In this document: positions 1-7,694 of the stretch, in pieces
Layout of the letters: each line of letters begins with the position of its first letter
Numbering within the stretch: the first letter of the stretch is position 1
From: Thermococcus alcaliphilus
GTDB lineage: Archaea > Methanobacteriota_B > Thermococci > Thermococcales > Thermococcaceae
NCBI RefSeq assembly: GCF_024054535.1
Contig: NZ_JAMXLV010000024.1
Span: 1-64,000 of the forward strand
Direction: 5' to 3'
DNA length: 64,000 nt
Program-made: the position numbers and the translations under genes
Notes under the pieces: model-generated
The model's input: the letters and a program-made list of their open reading frames with translations, nothing else
Told to the model about the DNA's origin: nothing
The model's database searches: none

Positions 1-132
1 TGGAAAAGAGTTCATAGGTTTGTTTTTCTGTTTGCTTTTTGGTATAATTTTGTCAGAATTCATTCTAGGTTTGGTGGACCTCCGGGTGATGTTACTGAAT
101 GGCTTCAGGAGGTGATACCCCAGTTATCCTAA
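1..132 (+). mobile_element. 3' end of a transposase gene (partial, probably IS6 family)
   Basis: Frame 1 is open from the first base to a TAA at 130-132 and gives 43 residues, including FWYNFVRIHSRFGGPPG and ending EVIPQLS. An aromatic-rich tail with YNFVR-H and a GGPPG turn is typical of the C-terminus of DDE transposases; from memory it resembles the IS6-type ISPfu elements of Thermococcales. The catalytic residues lie left of the window, so it cannot be said whether the element is intact. No clear terminal inverted repeat could be delimited in 133-216. Family assignment is inference. Confidence 0.6.
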
Positions 133-216
133 CAGTATCATCTCTAATCTCACAAGTCACAAAAAGAGTAAACTTTAATTATTTCAACCAGCAAATATCC
201 CCCTCGGTGATACTAG

Positions 217-795
217 ATGGGCTCTCCTATCGAGGAATTTATGAGAGAGATTGAGTTAAAGGAGCAAATTCGAGAGAGTGCAAAGAAACTTGCGAGTCTG
301 TCATTTAAAGATGCTCTTTCATTTGCAATCAACTGTGAAAAGGAAGCAACAAAGTTATACATGTATCTTTACAAGAATTTAGAAAGAGATTACCAAAAAG
401 AGAATTTCAAAAAATTTGTCGAAACTGAACGCTTCCATGATAAAAAAGTTGAAGAAATATTCAAAACACTCTTTCCAAATGAGCGCCCAAAGCCCGTAGA
501 CCTCAAAGCATGGGAAGAATTATTCAAGAAGAAACTGAAAACCGTAAAAGACTATCTGGACATCCTTGAAATTGCCATGGAGATTGAAAAACTTGCGGAG
601 GAGGTATATTTAACACTAAAAGAACATTCTGAAAATCTTGAATACAAAAAGATATTCATGGAGTTTGCAAATGACGAGAAAGAACATTATATGTTCGTTG
701 TAGAAGAATATGAGTTCTACAGAAGATTTAAAGCTGAAGAAGCCCTAAAAGAATTGATTAAAGACCTCTATAAGGAGAAAAACAAAGAAACCTAA
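217..795 (+). CDS. ferritin-like diiron protein (rubrerythrin-related, no rubredoxin domain)
   Basis: 192 residues, nearly all helical and highly charged. Two helix pairs each carry a glutamate helix followed by an ExxH helix: ERFH near residue 70 and EKEH near residue 149. This is the four-helix diiron pattern of the rubrerythrin/ferritin-like superfamily. There is no CxxC rubredoxin domain, so electrons must come from a separate donor. The ATG follows GGTGAT at a normal distance. It is a monocistron between a transposase end and convergent gapN. Peroxide reduction or iron oxidation is the family role; the actual substrate is unknown. It is the first of ten ferritin-like proteins in the window. 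Confidence 0.8.
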   Translation: MGSPIEEFMREIELKEQIRESAKKLASLSFKDALSFAINCEKEATKLYMYLYKNLERDYQKENFKKFVETERFHDKKVEEIFKTLFPNERPKPVDLKAWEELFKKKLKTVKDYLDILEIAMEIEKLAEEVYLTLKEHSENLEYKKIFMEFANDEKEHYMFVVEEYEFYRRFKAEEALKELIKDLYKEKNKET

Positions 796-806
796 AAAAT
801 AGAAAA

Positions 807-2327
807 TCAAAGGTACTCCCAGACACCGTAGCCCTTGAAGTTGTGCACTATCGTTTTTGTCGTCGTAAGCTGCTCGACAGAGTAGCCTATGCCTTCTCTT
901 CCCACACCGCTGTCCTTCATGCCGCCAAATGGGTAGTAGCCTATGCCATGCCTCGGGTACTCGTTGATGAAGACACTCCCAACTTCAAGCTTCCTCGCGA
1001 CCTTCCTTGCCCTCCTCTCGCACTCGCTGAAAACAGAGGCATCTAATCCAAAGCGGGAGGAATTCGCTATATCAACTGCTTCGTCTTCATCCTTGACTTT
1101 GATAATCAGAGTTAGCGGGCCAAAGACGTCCTCTTGAAAAGCTCTAAGCTCTTTAACCTTCTCTTTGTCCACTTCAAGGAGTATTGGCCATACATAGTTG
1201 CCCTCTCTTTTGAATTCGGTCAAAGGCTTCGCTCCCTTCTCTATGGCGTCTTTGTAGACTTCCTCAATATAATCCGCAGAATGTTTGTCAATAAGGGGCC
1301 CCATTACAGCGTTTTCATCCTCCAGCGGGTTTTTGGGTTCTATCTCTTTCAGCTTTTCAAGAATCTTCGCCTTCAGTTCCTCATAGATTTCCTCCTGAGC
1401 GAGTATAAGCCTTATTGCATCACACCTCTGGCCAGAATAGCTCACCATACCCTTAATGATTTTTTCACTCGCAAGCTCAAGGTCTGCATCATCCAAAACT
1501 ATGGCAGGATCCTTGCCCCCAAGCTCAAGATGGTAAGCTTTTATTCCACCGGTTCTTATTATGTGCTCCCCAACCTCTGTACTGCCAGTGAAGGTTATAG
1601 CCCTTATACGCTTGTCCTTTACCACATCATGCATAAATCTTCCAGGTATTGTTAAGAGAGCAAAGCTCTCCTTAGGAAAGCCCGCAAGTTCTAAGACCCT
1701 AATAAATAGAAGTGCCGCGAGAGGATCTACAGATGCAGGTTTTAACAGCACTGCATTTCCACTGAAAAGGGCGGGTATTACTTTTGTTGCGGAGATAAAC
1801 AGGGGATAATTGAAGGGACTTATTGCCAAGATAACTCCATATGGTTCTCTCTTTACTATTCCCTCACTTTCGAGGGTCTCTTCACTCCAGTCTCCGGGGA
1901 TGTAATCACCAAGCATTCTCCTTGACTCAAAAGTAGTTTTTTCGAGCCTTTCAATGGTGGCTTTTGTTTCCCCAGTTGCATTGCTTTTCGGCTTGCCAGC
2001 ATCAAGGATCAAAACTCTCACAAAGTCCTCAAATGCTTCCCTCATCAACTGTGCCGCCTTCAAAAAGCTTTCTATTCTCTTTTCCCCAGGATAATTTCTT
2101 ATTTCCTCTCTTCCTTTTTCATAAACCGTGGAGAGAATTTCCTCGGTTTGTTCTTTGCTAAGTCTTGAAACCCTTGCTATAGTCCTGCCATCTATGGGAC
2201 TTTTAACCTCAGAGAAACTTTCTCCAAAAACCCACTCTCCAGCGGCGTAGGTTTTAAATTCAGGGACACCATCTTCGCCAATTCTGTATATCTCATCAAA
2301 AATTTTGTTACGGACAAGTTTGTCCAT
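807..2327 (-). CDS. gapN: non-phosphorylating NADP-dependent glyceraldehyde-3-phosphate dehydrogenase (GAPN)
   Basis: 506 residues with the aldehyde dehydrogenase fold. Seen: SPFNYP and LLKPAS cofactor-binding segments, FTGSTEVG, the general-base glutamate in LELGGKDP and the catalytic cysteine in SGQRCDA. In Thermococcales this enzyme oxidises glyceraldehyde-3-phosphate directly to 3-phosphoglycerate with NADP, next to ferredoxin-dependent GAPOR, and supplies NADPH. Length matches the family. A TATA-like TTTTATAG lies about 30-40 bases upstream of the ATG. It is divergent from the ferritin-like gene at 2481. A different aldehyde substrate cannot be excluded from sequence, but overall resemblance to the Thermococcus/Pyrococcus GAPN is strong. 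Confidence 0.88.
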   Translation of the reverse strand: MDKLVRNKIFDEIYRIGEDGVPEFKTYAAGEWVFGESFSEVKSPIDGRTIARVSRLSKEQTEEILSTVYEKGREEIRNYPGEKRIESFLKAAQLMREAFEDFVRVLILDAGKPKSNATGETKATIERLEKTTFESRRMLGDYIPGDWSEETLESEGIVKREPYGVILAISPFNYPLFISATKVIPALFSGNAVLLKPASVDPLAALLFIRVLELAGFPKESFALLTIPGRFMHDVVKDKRIRAITFTGSTEVGEHIIRTGGIKAYHLELGGKDPAIVLDDADLELASEKIIKGMVSYSGQRCDAIRLILAQEEIYEELKAKILEKLKEIEPKNPLEDENAVMGPLIDKHSADYIEEVYKDAIEKGAKPLTEFKREGNYVWPILLEVDKEKVKELRAFQEDVFGPLTLIIKVKDEDEAVDIANSSRFGLDASVFSECERRARKVARKLEVGSVFINEYPRHGIGYYPFGGMKDSGVGREGIGYSVEQLTTTKTIVHNFKGYGVWEYL

Positions 2328-2480
2328 TTGTAATCACCAATATATACTATTGCACACACCTATAAAAGGTTTTATCTAACCAAACTGAAATTTTATCTCC
2401 CAAAAACTTTCCAAGGAACGAATCACCAAAGTTCCGAAAACGTTAATAACTTTAACGAGAATATATAACCGGTGGTTTCT

Positions 2481-3005
2481 ATGAAGATAACGGATAAGGA
2501 AGTTTTTGAAATTGCCGTAAATGCCGAAATAAAAGCAAAAGAGGCATACGAAAAGATGGCTTCGCTTGTAAAGAGCGATATTATTAGAGATGAGCTCCTG
2601 TTTCTGGCTAAGGAAGAAGATAAACACAGACAAATAGTAGAGAAAATGGCCGAGAAGTTTAAGGAGAGCGAAGAAGAACCAAAACAGATCGAAATTGAAA
2701 TAATGGGAGAGTTCAAAGTTATTGCAGAAAAAATGAGTGAAGCCATTAAAAAACCAGATATCAACCTTGACGAAGTTTACGAGATAGCCATGGAGGCTGA
2801 ACTCGTGAGTGAAAAACTTTACAACGAACTTGCAAAGTATGCAGCAAATGAAAAAACCAAAGTTCTGCTCAACATGCTTGCCGATATGGAGAGACAACAC
2901 TTTAACATCCTTAAGAAGCACTATGACTACATGATGCAGTATCCCGATGTTTATAAAGAGGAGCTCTACGACCAGCTCATGAAAGACATAAACTTCAATT
3001 TCTGA
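2481..3005 (+). CDS. ferritin-like diiron protein
   Basis: 174 residues from the ATG at 2481; an in-frame GTG at 2472 lies inside the GGTGG ribosome site and is rejected. The protein is a four-helix bundle with two halves: EEDKH near residue 52 and MERQH near residue 138 provide ExxH iron ligands, each preceded by a helix with a ligand glutamate (NAEIKAKEAY and EAELVSEKLY). It lacks a rubredoxin domain. The C-terminal tail (HYDYMMQYPDVY) resembles that of the proteins at 7206 and 20738, so these look like paralogues. Likely a peroxide-scavenging or iron-handling protein; the physiological donor is unknown. Confidence 0.8.
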   Translation: MKITDKEVFEIAVNAEIKAKEAYEKMASLVKSDIIRDELLFLAKEEDKHRQIVEKMAEKFKESEEEPKQIEIEIMGEFKVIAEKMSEAIKKPDINLDEVYEIAMEAELVSEKLYNELAKYAANEKTKVLLNMLADMERQHFNILKKHYDYMMQYPDVYKEELYDQLMKDINFNF

Positions 3006-3066
3006 CGCTTTTTAACCTTCTTTTCTTGTTGTATAGAAAAGAGTAAGTAGAACTCTCTTCAATCCC

Positions 3067-3348
3067 TCACATCCTTGAAACTGAGTACAGCAGGCTAACC
3101 CCAAAGAGTCCGCTGAGCGAGAGCAGAATCAAAGGGCCCGCAACTTCCTTCCCAAATCCCATACTTGCCCAGTGGATGTAGAAGGCTATGGCTAGAAGGC
3201 TCTGGACTATGAAGACGAGGGAGACTCCAAAGAGCCGCTTCCCCAACTTTGTATTCTTCATTCCCAAGTAGTTTCTAAGGAGCATGAGAGCTAAGACCAG
3301 CTCGATTAACACTATGAATATATTAACTTTCCAATAAAGCCCTATCAC
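3067..3348 (-). CDS. small membrane protein, unknown function
   Basis: 93 residues with three hydrophobic segments (about residues 7-25, 40-60 and 70-88), separated by a basic loop (MKNTKLGKR). The likely GTG start overlaps the stop codon of the upstream winged-helix gene and has a GGTGA ribosome site, so the two are translationally coupled. No family is recognised. Pairing of a small polytopic membrane protein with a DNA-binding protein is common for membrane-signal or autoregulated units in archaea, but this is inference. Confidence 0.65.
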   Translation of the reverse strand: MIGLYWKVNIFIVLIELVLALMLLRNYLGMKNTKLGKRLFGVSLVFIVQSLLAIAFYIHWASMGFGKEVAGPLILLSLSGLFGVSLLYSVSRM

Positions 3349-3635
3349 TTTCTGTTCACCTCTACTAAGTTTTCAATTTCATTCCAACTCTCCTCCACCT
3401 TCTCGGAAGGGATGTAAATGGCCCCATAGTCTTCGCCAACCTTTTCCACGATGCCGTGTTCGAGCATGAGCTCAAGGTGGTACTTTACCGTGCGGTAGTT
3501 GAGGTTAAGCTCTTTGGCAATTTGGTATACGTTGGAAGGCTTCCTCTTGATTAACTTAAGAATTTTAATCCTTGTTCCACCACCTTTTGACCCCACCAGC
3601 AACCAGAGAAGGATGTTCCTGAGGCTTCTGTCCAT
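3345..3635 (-). CDS. winged helix-turn-helix transcriptional regulator (ArsR-like)
   Basis: 96 residues. Residues about 20-75 form a winged helix: IKILKLIKRKPSNVYQIAKE, then NYRTVKYHLELMLEHGIVEK as recognition helix and wing. No obvious metal-binding cysteine cluster. It begins an operon with the membrane protein at 3067 and lies just downstream, same strand, of the COG4315-type repeat protein gene (3695-4954). Probably a repressor; its target may be the neighbouring surface-redox genes or its own promoter, both inferred from location only. Confidence 0.78.
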   Translation of the reverse strand: MDRSLRNILLWLLVGSKGGGTRIKILKLIKRKPSNVYQIAKELNLNYRTVKYHLELMLEHGIVEKVGEDYGAIYIPSEKVEESWNEIENLVEVNRK

Positions 3636-3694
3636 GTTCAGTATTTGGTGCTCACTCCTAATAAAATTAACCTAAAAATAAATTAAAGGAAGGA

Positions 3695-4954
3695 TCACGG
3701 GAAGTTGAAGGGGTTCACAACGAACCACACGTCCTTGACTCCCTGGCCCTTAAGGTCTCCCCTCTTCTTGTCCATGAAGAAGTAGTAAAGCGGGTAGCCC
3801 CTGAATGTTGTTTGCTTCATTCCGTCTTCCCTCGTGATTTCCCCAAAGTCACCAGCTATGACCGAAGGCGCCACTGGGTTCTCGCGGTAGAATGCTGGCC
3901 ATTTTTGGGCACAGTCCCCGTAGCAGACACTCATATTGGCGTTGTCTTTGACGAAGTAGTACAGCGTCATCCCCATGTCGTCGACTAGATAAGTCCCGAC
4001 GCTATCCTGGTAGGCTATCATTACGTCGTAGTCCCTCATCACGTACCAGACGTGCTTGACGTCCTCACCATTCGTGTCTCCAGCTTTCTCGTCCATGAAG
4101 AAGTAGTACAGCGGCCATCCTTTGTATGCGAGCTGTTTACTGCCGTCTTCCCTCGTTATGTATGTGAAGTCGCTCGGGCTGAGCGTTGAGGGTGCTGAGA
4201 CTTCCTCCGGCGCAAAGACGGGCCACTTCTGGGCACAGTCGCCGTAGCATACGCTTGTGCCGTTTACGTCCTTGGCGAAGTAGTAGAGTGCCATTCCGCT
4301 CGGATCAACGAAATAAGTGCCTATCCCTTCTTTGTAGGCTATCATGAGCGTATAGTCGGGCTTCATGACGAACCAGACGCCCTTAACGCCCTCACCGTTC
4401 GTGTCTCCAGCTTTTTCATCCTTGAAGAAATAATACAACGGCCATCCCTTGTAAGCTAGCTGCTTGCTCCCATCGTCGCGCGTTATCACCGAGAAGTCCT
4501 CTTTGTCGAGCCCGGGCGGGAGGTTCAGCTCTTCCTCGTAAAAGACTGGCCACTTTTGTGCACAATCGCCATAGCAGGCACTTTTGCCCGAGTTAGGGAC
4601 GTCTTTGGCGAAGTAGTAGAGCGCTCTCCCCTCTTTGTCCACGAGGTAATACCCCACGCCATCTTTGTATGCGATGTTTACAGTGTAGACCATTCCCTCA
4701 AGTTCACTTACCCTCTTCTCGTACTCGTTTATCTGCTCTTTTAGGTCGCTTACCTGTTTTTCATAGTCACTTATCTGCCCTTCGTACTGGCTAACTTTCT
4801 CCTGAAGGTCACTGACCTGGTTTTCGAGGCTTTTCACCTGCTCCTGGAGGGCGTTGTACTCTTCTTGGCTCACCCCTTTGGGCGCAAGCCCGTATCCGGC
4901 GAGGGTCCCAATGAGGAGCCCCACCAAAAGGAATCCCAAAACTTTTACGTCCAT
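3695..4954 (-). CDS. membrane-anchored coiled-coil protein with three COG4315-type repeats
   Basis: 419 residues from the ATG at 4954, preceded by GGGAG nine bases upstream; the longer open frame to 5182 would overlap the divergent DOMON gene and is rejected. An N-terminal hydrophobic anchor (residues 1-25) is followed by a heptad coiled coil (about 30-85) and three tandem modules of about 110 residues. Each module has an AYK-x-G-x-YxVD-x-x-G-xx-LYYF strand unit, the motif CYGDCAQKWP, an ITR-DG-KQ strand and a second YYFF unit. This matches the secreted-repeat/Lipoprotein_15 (COG4315) family, whose function is unknown. The invariant Cys pair suggests a disulfide or cofactor site. It faces outward and is divergent from the DOMON lipoprotein. 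Confidence 0.8.
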   Translation of the reverse strand: MDVKVLGFLLVGLLIGTLAGYGLAPKGVSQEEYNALQEQVKSLENQVSDLQEKVSQYEGQISDYEKQVSDLKEQINEYEKRVSELEGMVYTVNIAYKDGVGYYLVDKEGRALYYFAKDVPNSGKSACYGDCAQKWPVFYEEELNLPPGLDKEDFSVITRDDGSKQLAYKGWPLYYFFKDEKAGDTNGEGVKGVWFVMKPDYTLMIAYKEGIGTYFVDPSGMALYYFAKDVNGTSVCYGDCAQKWPVFAPEEVSAPSTLSPSDFTYITREDGSKQLAYKGWPLYYFFMDEKAGDTNGEDVKHVWYVMRDYDVMIAYQDSVGTYLVDDMGMTLYYFVKDNANMSVCYGDCAQKWPAFYRENPVAPSVIAGDFGEITREDGMKQTTFRGYPLYYFFMDKKRGDLKGQGVKDVWFVVNPFNFP

Positions 4955-5111
4955 TTTCAACATCTCCCTTGTTATATAACAATATGTTGCCATAATATAA
5001 AAGTATTCTTTACTATTGACACAAAAATTAGGTATAAATTGGGTATGAATGTTACATAAATGGAAAATCTTAAATAATTTAAAGATTAAAATACAATGTA
5101 GGTGACGTTGG
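4955..5111. promoter_or_regulatory. divergent promoter region with a GTTATATAAC palindrome
   Basis: 157 bases separate the repeat protein (leftward) from the DOMON gene (rightward). Leftward, a TATA-like TTTTATATTA lies about 40-50 bases before the ATG, and the perfect palindrome GTTATATAAC at 4971-4980 falls where the transcription start should be. Rightward, AT-rich sequence with TTTAAAGATTAAAA precedes an AGGTGA ribosome site. The palindrome is an operator candidate, possibly for the nearby winged-helix protein; it is short and AT-rich, so chance is possible. Confidence 0.4.
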
Positions 5112-5744
5112 ATGGAAAATTTGAAAAAACTCAGTTTTGTTGTTTTGTTCTTTGTTGGAGTAGTGTTTCTAAGCGGTTGCACCGGGGGCGGGGGCTACGG
5201 GACTCCTTCCACAACCCAAACGACTCAAAGTGAAATCCCCATCCAGCTCGGAGAATGGAATGCCGATGGCATCATCGGTGAGAACGAGTACGCCCATGAG
5301 CTCTCCCTCGCCGGAGGAAAACTCACCGTTTACTGGAGAAACGACGACACTTATCTTTACATGGCCCTTAAGGGGCAGACTAGTGGTTGGGTGGCAATAG
5401 GTTTTGAGCCCACTGACAAGATGAAAGATGCAGACATGGTTTTTGGGTGGGTTGAAAACGGGGAAGTGAAGATTATAGATGCTTATTCCACCGGAACCTA
5501 TGGTCCGCATCCACCAGACGAGCAGCTCGGGGGAAGTAGTGATATTCTTGAGTATGCCGGGAAAGAGGAGAACGGCTATACTGTGATAGAGTTCAAAAGG
5601 AAACTCAACACGGGCGATCAGTACGATAAGGCCTTTACTCCCGGGCAAAAAATAAGCTTCATCTTTGCTCTAGCCGATGCGGATGACTTCACGACCAAGC
5701 ACAACATAGCGAGGGGTTATGGGGAGCTACAGCTCGACGGGTGA
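5112..5744 (+). CDS. DOMON-domain lipoprotein, probable heme b-binding surface protein
   Basis: 210 residues. Signal peptide with lipobox LSGC (Cys23), then a Thr/Gln-rich linker (about 30-40), then one DOMON domain (about 45-208). Conserved DOMON features are visible: GWVAIGF at 92-98, KMKDADMVFGW at 103-113, GGSSDIL, and H197 in KHNIARG. In cytochrome-type DOMON domains a Met of the M-x-x-AD segment and a late His ligate heme b; both are present here. The next gene encodes a b561-like four-helix protein, the classic partner of DOMON domains. Expected role is extracytoplasmic electron transfer. Heme binding is inference and is notable because Thermococcales are generally considered to lack cytochromes. 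Confidence 0.75.
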   Translation: MENLKKLSFVVLFFVGVVFLSGCTGGGGYGTPSTTQTTQSEIPIQLGEWNADGIIGENEYAHELSLAGGKLTVYWRNDDTYLYMALKGQTSGWVAIGFEPTDKMKDADMVFGWVENGEVKIIDAYSTGTYGPHPPDEQLGGSSDILEYAGKEENGYTVIEFKRKLNTGDQYDKAFTPGQKISFIFALADADDFTTKHNIARGYGELQLDG

Positions 5745-5749
5745 TTTTA

Positions 5750-6103
5750 GTGGAGCCGTTCCAGATACACGCAGTGGTGCAGACTACTGCACTCCTTTTC
5801 TTTCTCTTGGGAATTTACTACGCCAGGAGGCATAAACGAAGGTGGCATCATTTCTTTGTGTACTCCGCTGTGGGATTGCTGACAATTGGTGTGGCCTACA
5901 TGCTATACATCGTCGGAGGCGTGCCCTCAATCCATGGAAAATTTGGGCTTTTTGTATACTTATACGTCCTCTTTGCGGCTATGAGCGGGAGGCTGTTCTG
6001 GGGGAGGAAGATAAAGAGAAATACACACAAGCTAATAGCGCTCTCTGCAGTTTTGCTCTTATCCCTTCAAATACTGCTTGCACTTTATCTATATGTCCTC
6101 TAA
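5750..6103 (+). CDS. four-helix membrane protein resembling cytochrome b561
   Basis: 117 residues from a GTG at 5750, five bases after GGGTGAT; a GTG at 5741 overlapping the DOMON stop is the alternative. Four hydrophobic helices, each entered by a histidine: H7, H33/H34 (after Trp32), H62 and H93. This spacing of one His per helix is the bis-heme ligand pattern of cytochrome b561 cores. The coupling to a DOMON gene reproduces the DOMON-b561 pair known from eukaryotes and bacteria, where electrons cross the membrane. No firm family match can be proven by eye; it could be another small His-rich membrane family. Its stop overlaps the convergent GNAT gene by four bases. Confidence 0.6.
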   Translation: MEPFQIHAVVQTTALLFFLLGIYYARRHKRRWHHFFVYSAVGLLTIGVAYMLYIVGGVPSIHGKFGLFVYLYVLFAAMSGRLFWGRKIKRNTHKLIALSAVLLLSLQILLALYLYVL

Positions 6104-6630
6104 CTCTCTTTTTTCAGCACAACGAACTCTTTGTAATCCATGAGCTTTTTGAAGCCCTTTTTAAGATAGTATGAGTAAGCCTCAAGATGCGGAAAGGTTA
6201 TCACATATGCTTCTTTTCCGAGCTCCCTAAGCCTTTCAACTGCAAATTCCAAAAGCTTTGAGCCATAGCCTTTTCCTTTGTAGGCTGGGTCGACCATGAA
6301 GAACTCGATAAGACCAGTCTTTTTGCCTTTTATCTCCTCCGGCACCCACCATGCTTCTTTGCCTTCGAAGTTGTACACTAGAGCAACGGTACCTATTAGT
6401 CTTCCATCCTCGTTGCGAAGAACATAGAGCTCATCAAACTCATCCCTAAGCCTGAACTCAAGAAAAGGCTCATAAACTCTTTTAAATCCTTCAAAATCAT
6501 CAGGGGATGGTTTGTTTTCTACCCACTCCAATGCAGGGTAAGCTCCATTTGTTCCTTGGTAGACTCTGAAGACAAATCTAAGGAGTTCATCCTTGAGGAA
6601 GAGCGGATTTTCAATTTTTACAATCTTCAT
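6100..6630 (-). CDS. GNAT-family N-acetyltransferase
   Basis: 176 residues. Acetyl-CoA-binding motif A is clear at about 113-135: FMVDPAYKGKGYGSKLLEFA, followed by the AYSYYLKKGFKKL motif B. These are the R/Q-x-x-G-x-G/A signature and the terminal beta-bulge of GNAT enzymes. The acceptor substrate cannot be predicted. Single gene, convergent with the b561-like gene, overlapping it by four bases. Confidence 0.85.
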   Translation of the reverse strand: MKIVKIENPLFLKDELLRFVFRVYQGTNGAYPALEWVENKPSPDDFEGFKRVYEPFLEFRLRDEFDELYVLRNEDGRLIGTVALVYNFEGKEAWWVPEEIKGKKTGLIEFFMVDPAYKGKGYGSKLLEFAVERLRELGKEAYVITFPHLEAYSYYLKKGFKKLMDYKEFVVLKKES

Positions 6631-6692
6631 GGCATATCCCAGAAATTTTTACTCTGCTTTCCTTAAAAAGCCTTGCGAGAAAAGTTTATGAA

Positions 6693-6706
6693 TTAGGCTG
6701 CCCTAA
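6693..6706. promoter_or_regulatory. TTAGG-N4-CCTAA palindrome at the bcp promoter
   Basis: Perfect inverted repeat TTAGGCTGCCCTAA, lying directly after an AT-rich TATA-like AAAGTTTATGAATT and about 15 bases before the bcp start codon. The same 5-4-5 arrangement occurs before the ZIP transporter (16855-16868) and RuBisCO (18265-18278). Arm sequence resembles operators of DtxR/MntR-type metalloregulators; the regulator itself is not in the window. Confidence 0.55.
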
Positions 6707-6722
6707 TAATTTTGGTGATCGC

Positions 6723-7193
6723 ATGAGCTACCTCGATATTAAAGTTACAGATGAAGAAGGGAAAGAGGCTCCCTTGAGGGAGTTTGTGAAAGGAAAGTGG
6801 ACTGTGCTGTATTTTTATCCCAAGGACAACACTCCTGGCTGTACAACGGAGGCAAAGGAGTTCTCTGAGCTTATTGAAGAATTTGAAAGGCTTGGAGTTC
6901 AAGTTATAGGCGTTTCCAGGGATTCCCCAGAGAGTCACAGAAAATTCAAAGAGAAGCATGGACTAAAGGTGAAGCTTCTCAGTGACCCAAGTGGCGAGCT
7001 CCACAAAGCTCTTGGAGCTTGGGGAAAGAAGAAACTATATGGTAAAGAATATGAGGGGATTATTAGGAGCACCTTCATCCTTAGCCCAGAGGGGGAAATA
7101 GCTTGGAAGAAGATAAAAGTTAGAGCCAAAGGACACGCGAAAGAAGTGCTTGAAGAAATCAAAAAGTTAATATCTCCAGAAAACCAAATTTAA
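6723..7193 (+). CDS. bcp: Bcp-type peroxiredoxin, one-Cys form
   Basis: 156 residues with thioredoxin fold. The peroxidatic cysteine is in NTPGCTTEAKEF; many Bcp proteins have a resolving Cys five residues on, but here that position is Lys, so it should act as a one-Cys enzyme or use an external thiol. The conserved Pro-x-x-x-Thr-x-x-Cys loop and a late R-STF segment complete the active site. Reduces hydrogen peroxide and alkyl hydroperoxides in the cytoplasm. Forms an apparent operon with the ferritin-like gene 12 bases downstream. The promoter carries the TTAGG-N4-CCTAA palindrome. Confidence 0.88.
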   Translation: MSYLDIKVTDEEGKEAPLREFVKGKWTVLYFYPKDNTPGCTTEAKEFSELIEEFERLGVQVIGVSRDSPESHRKFKEKHGLKVKLLSDPSGELHKALGAWGKKKLYGKEYEGIIRSTFILSPEGEIAWKKIKVRAKGHAKEVLEEIKKLISPENQI

Positions 7194-7205
7194 ATCGGTG
7201 ATAGG

Positions 7206-7682
7206 ATGAAGGAAATCAACGCACTCGCACTCGCTTTAGAAGTTGAAAAGGCAGAACTCAGGTTTTACATCGAGATGGCCAAGAGGGCAAAGGATGAAAG
7301 GGCGAAAAAAATGTTCCTTTTTTTGGCTGGAGAAGAGGCTGAACACTGGGATGTTTTTGAGAAGAAGTTTGTAGAAAAGCTCCTTCAAAAACCAGAAATG
7401 CCCCAGGTTGACGAGGAACTTTTGGAAAAGCTTACCCCGAAGTATGAGGGAGAGCTTAGCGAGGTTAAAGCTGTAGAGTTGGGGATGGAGCAGGAAAAGC
7501 TTACGTGGGAGTTTTATGAAAAAGCGGCGGAAGAAGCCGAGGATGAAAACGTTAGGAAAATCTTTAACGAGCTGGCAAAAGTTGAGAAGGCACACTATGA
7601 GCTTTTGAAAGCACAGTACGACTCGGTCATGAAGACGGGCATATGGATGGATTATCAGGACTTTAGCCTTGAGGTTGATTGA
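7206..7682 (+). CDS. ferritin-like diiron protein
   Basis: 158 residues, two-half four-helix bundle. First-half ligands are in EVEKAELRFY and EEAEHWDVF; second-half ligands are in EQEKLTWEFY and VEKAHYELL. No rubredoxin domain. The tail (QYDSVMKTGIWMDYQDF) has the same layout as in the proteins at 2481 and 20738. Co-transcription with Bcp suggests a role in peroxide defence. The start ATG follows GGTGATAGG. Rubrerythrin-like peroxidase or iron-binding activity is a family inference. Confidence 0.8.
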   Translation: MKEINALALALEVEKAELRFYIEMAKRAKDERAKKMFLFLAGEEAEHWDVFEKKFVEKLLQKPEMPQVDEELLEKLTPKYEGELSEVKAVELGMEQEKLTWEFYEKAAEEAEDENVRKIFNELAKVEKAHYELLKAQYDSVMKTGIWMDYQDFSLEVD

Positions 7683-7694
7683 AGAGGAAGAGCT

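Noticed and set aside
1134-1655. 173-residue frame on the plus strand
   Set aside because: Antisense shadow of gapN; no ribosome site or domain.
2442-2450. GTTAATAAC as a SurR site before the ferritin-like gene
   Set aside because: It overlaps an AT-rich TATA-like region and a nine-base match of this composition is expected by chance; no link to sulfur metabolism.
2376-2921. 181-residue frame on the minus strand
   Set aside because: Lies opposite the ferritin-like gene at 2481; its Phe/Leu-rich composition reflects the complement of Lys/Glu codons.
4955-5182. N-terminal extension of the repeat-protein frame to 5182
   Set aside because: It would overlap the divergent DOMON gene and its promoter and bury the predicted signal anchor; the ATG at 4954 has a good ribosome site.
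5169-5648. 159-residue minus-strand frame
   Set aside because: Antisense of the DOMON gene, no start signals.
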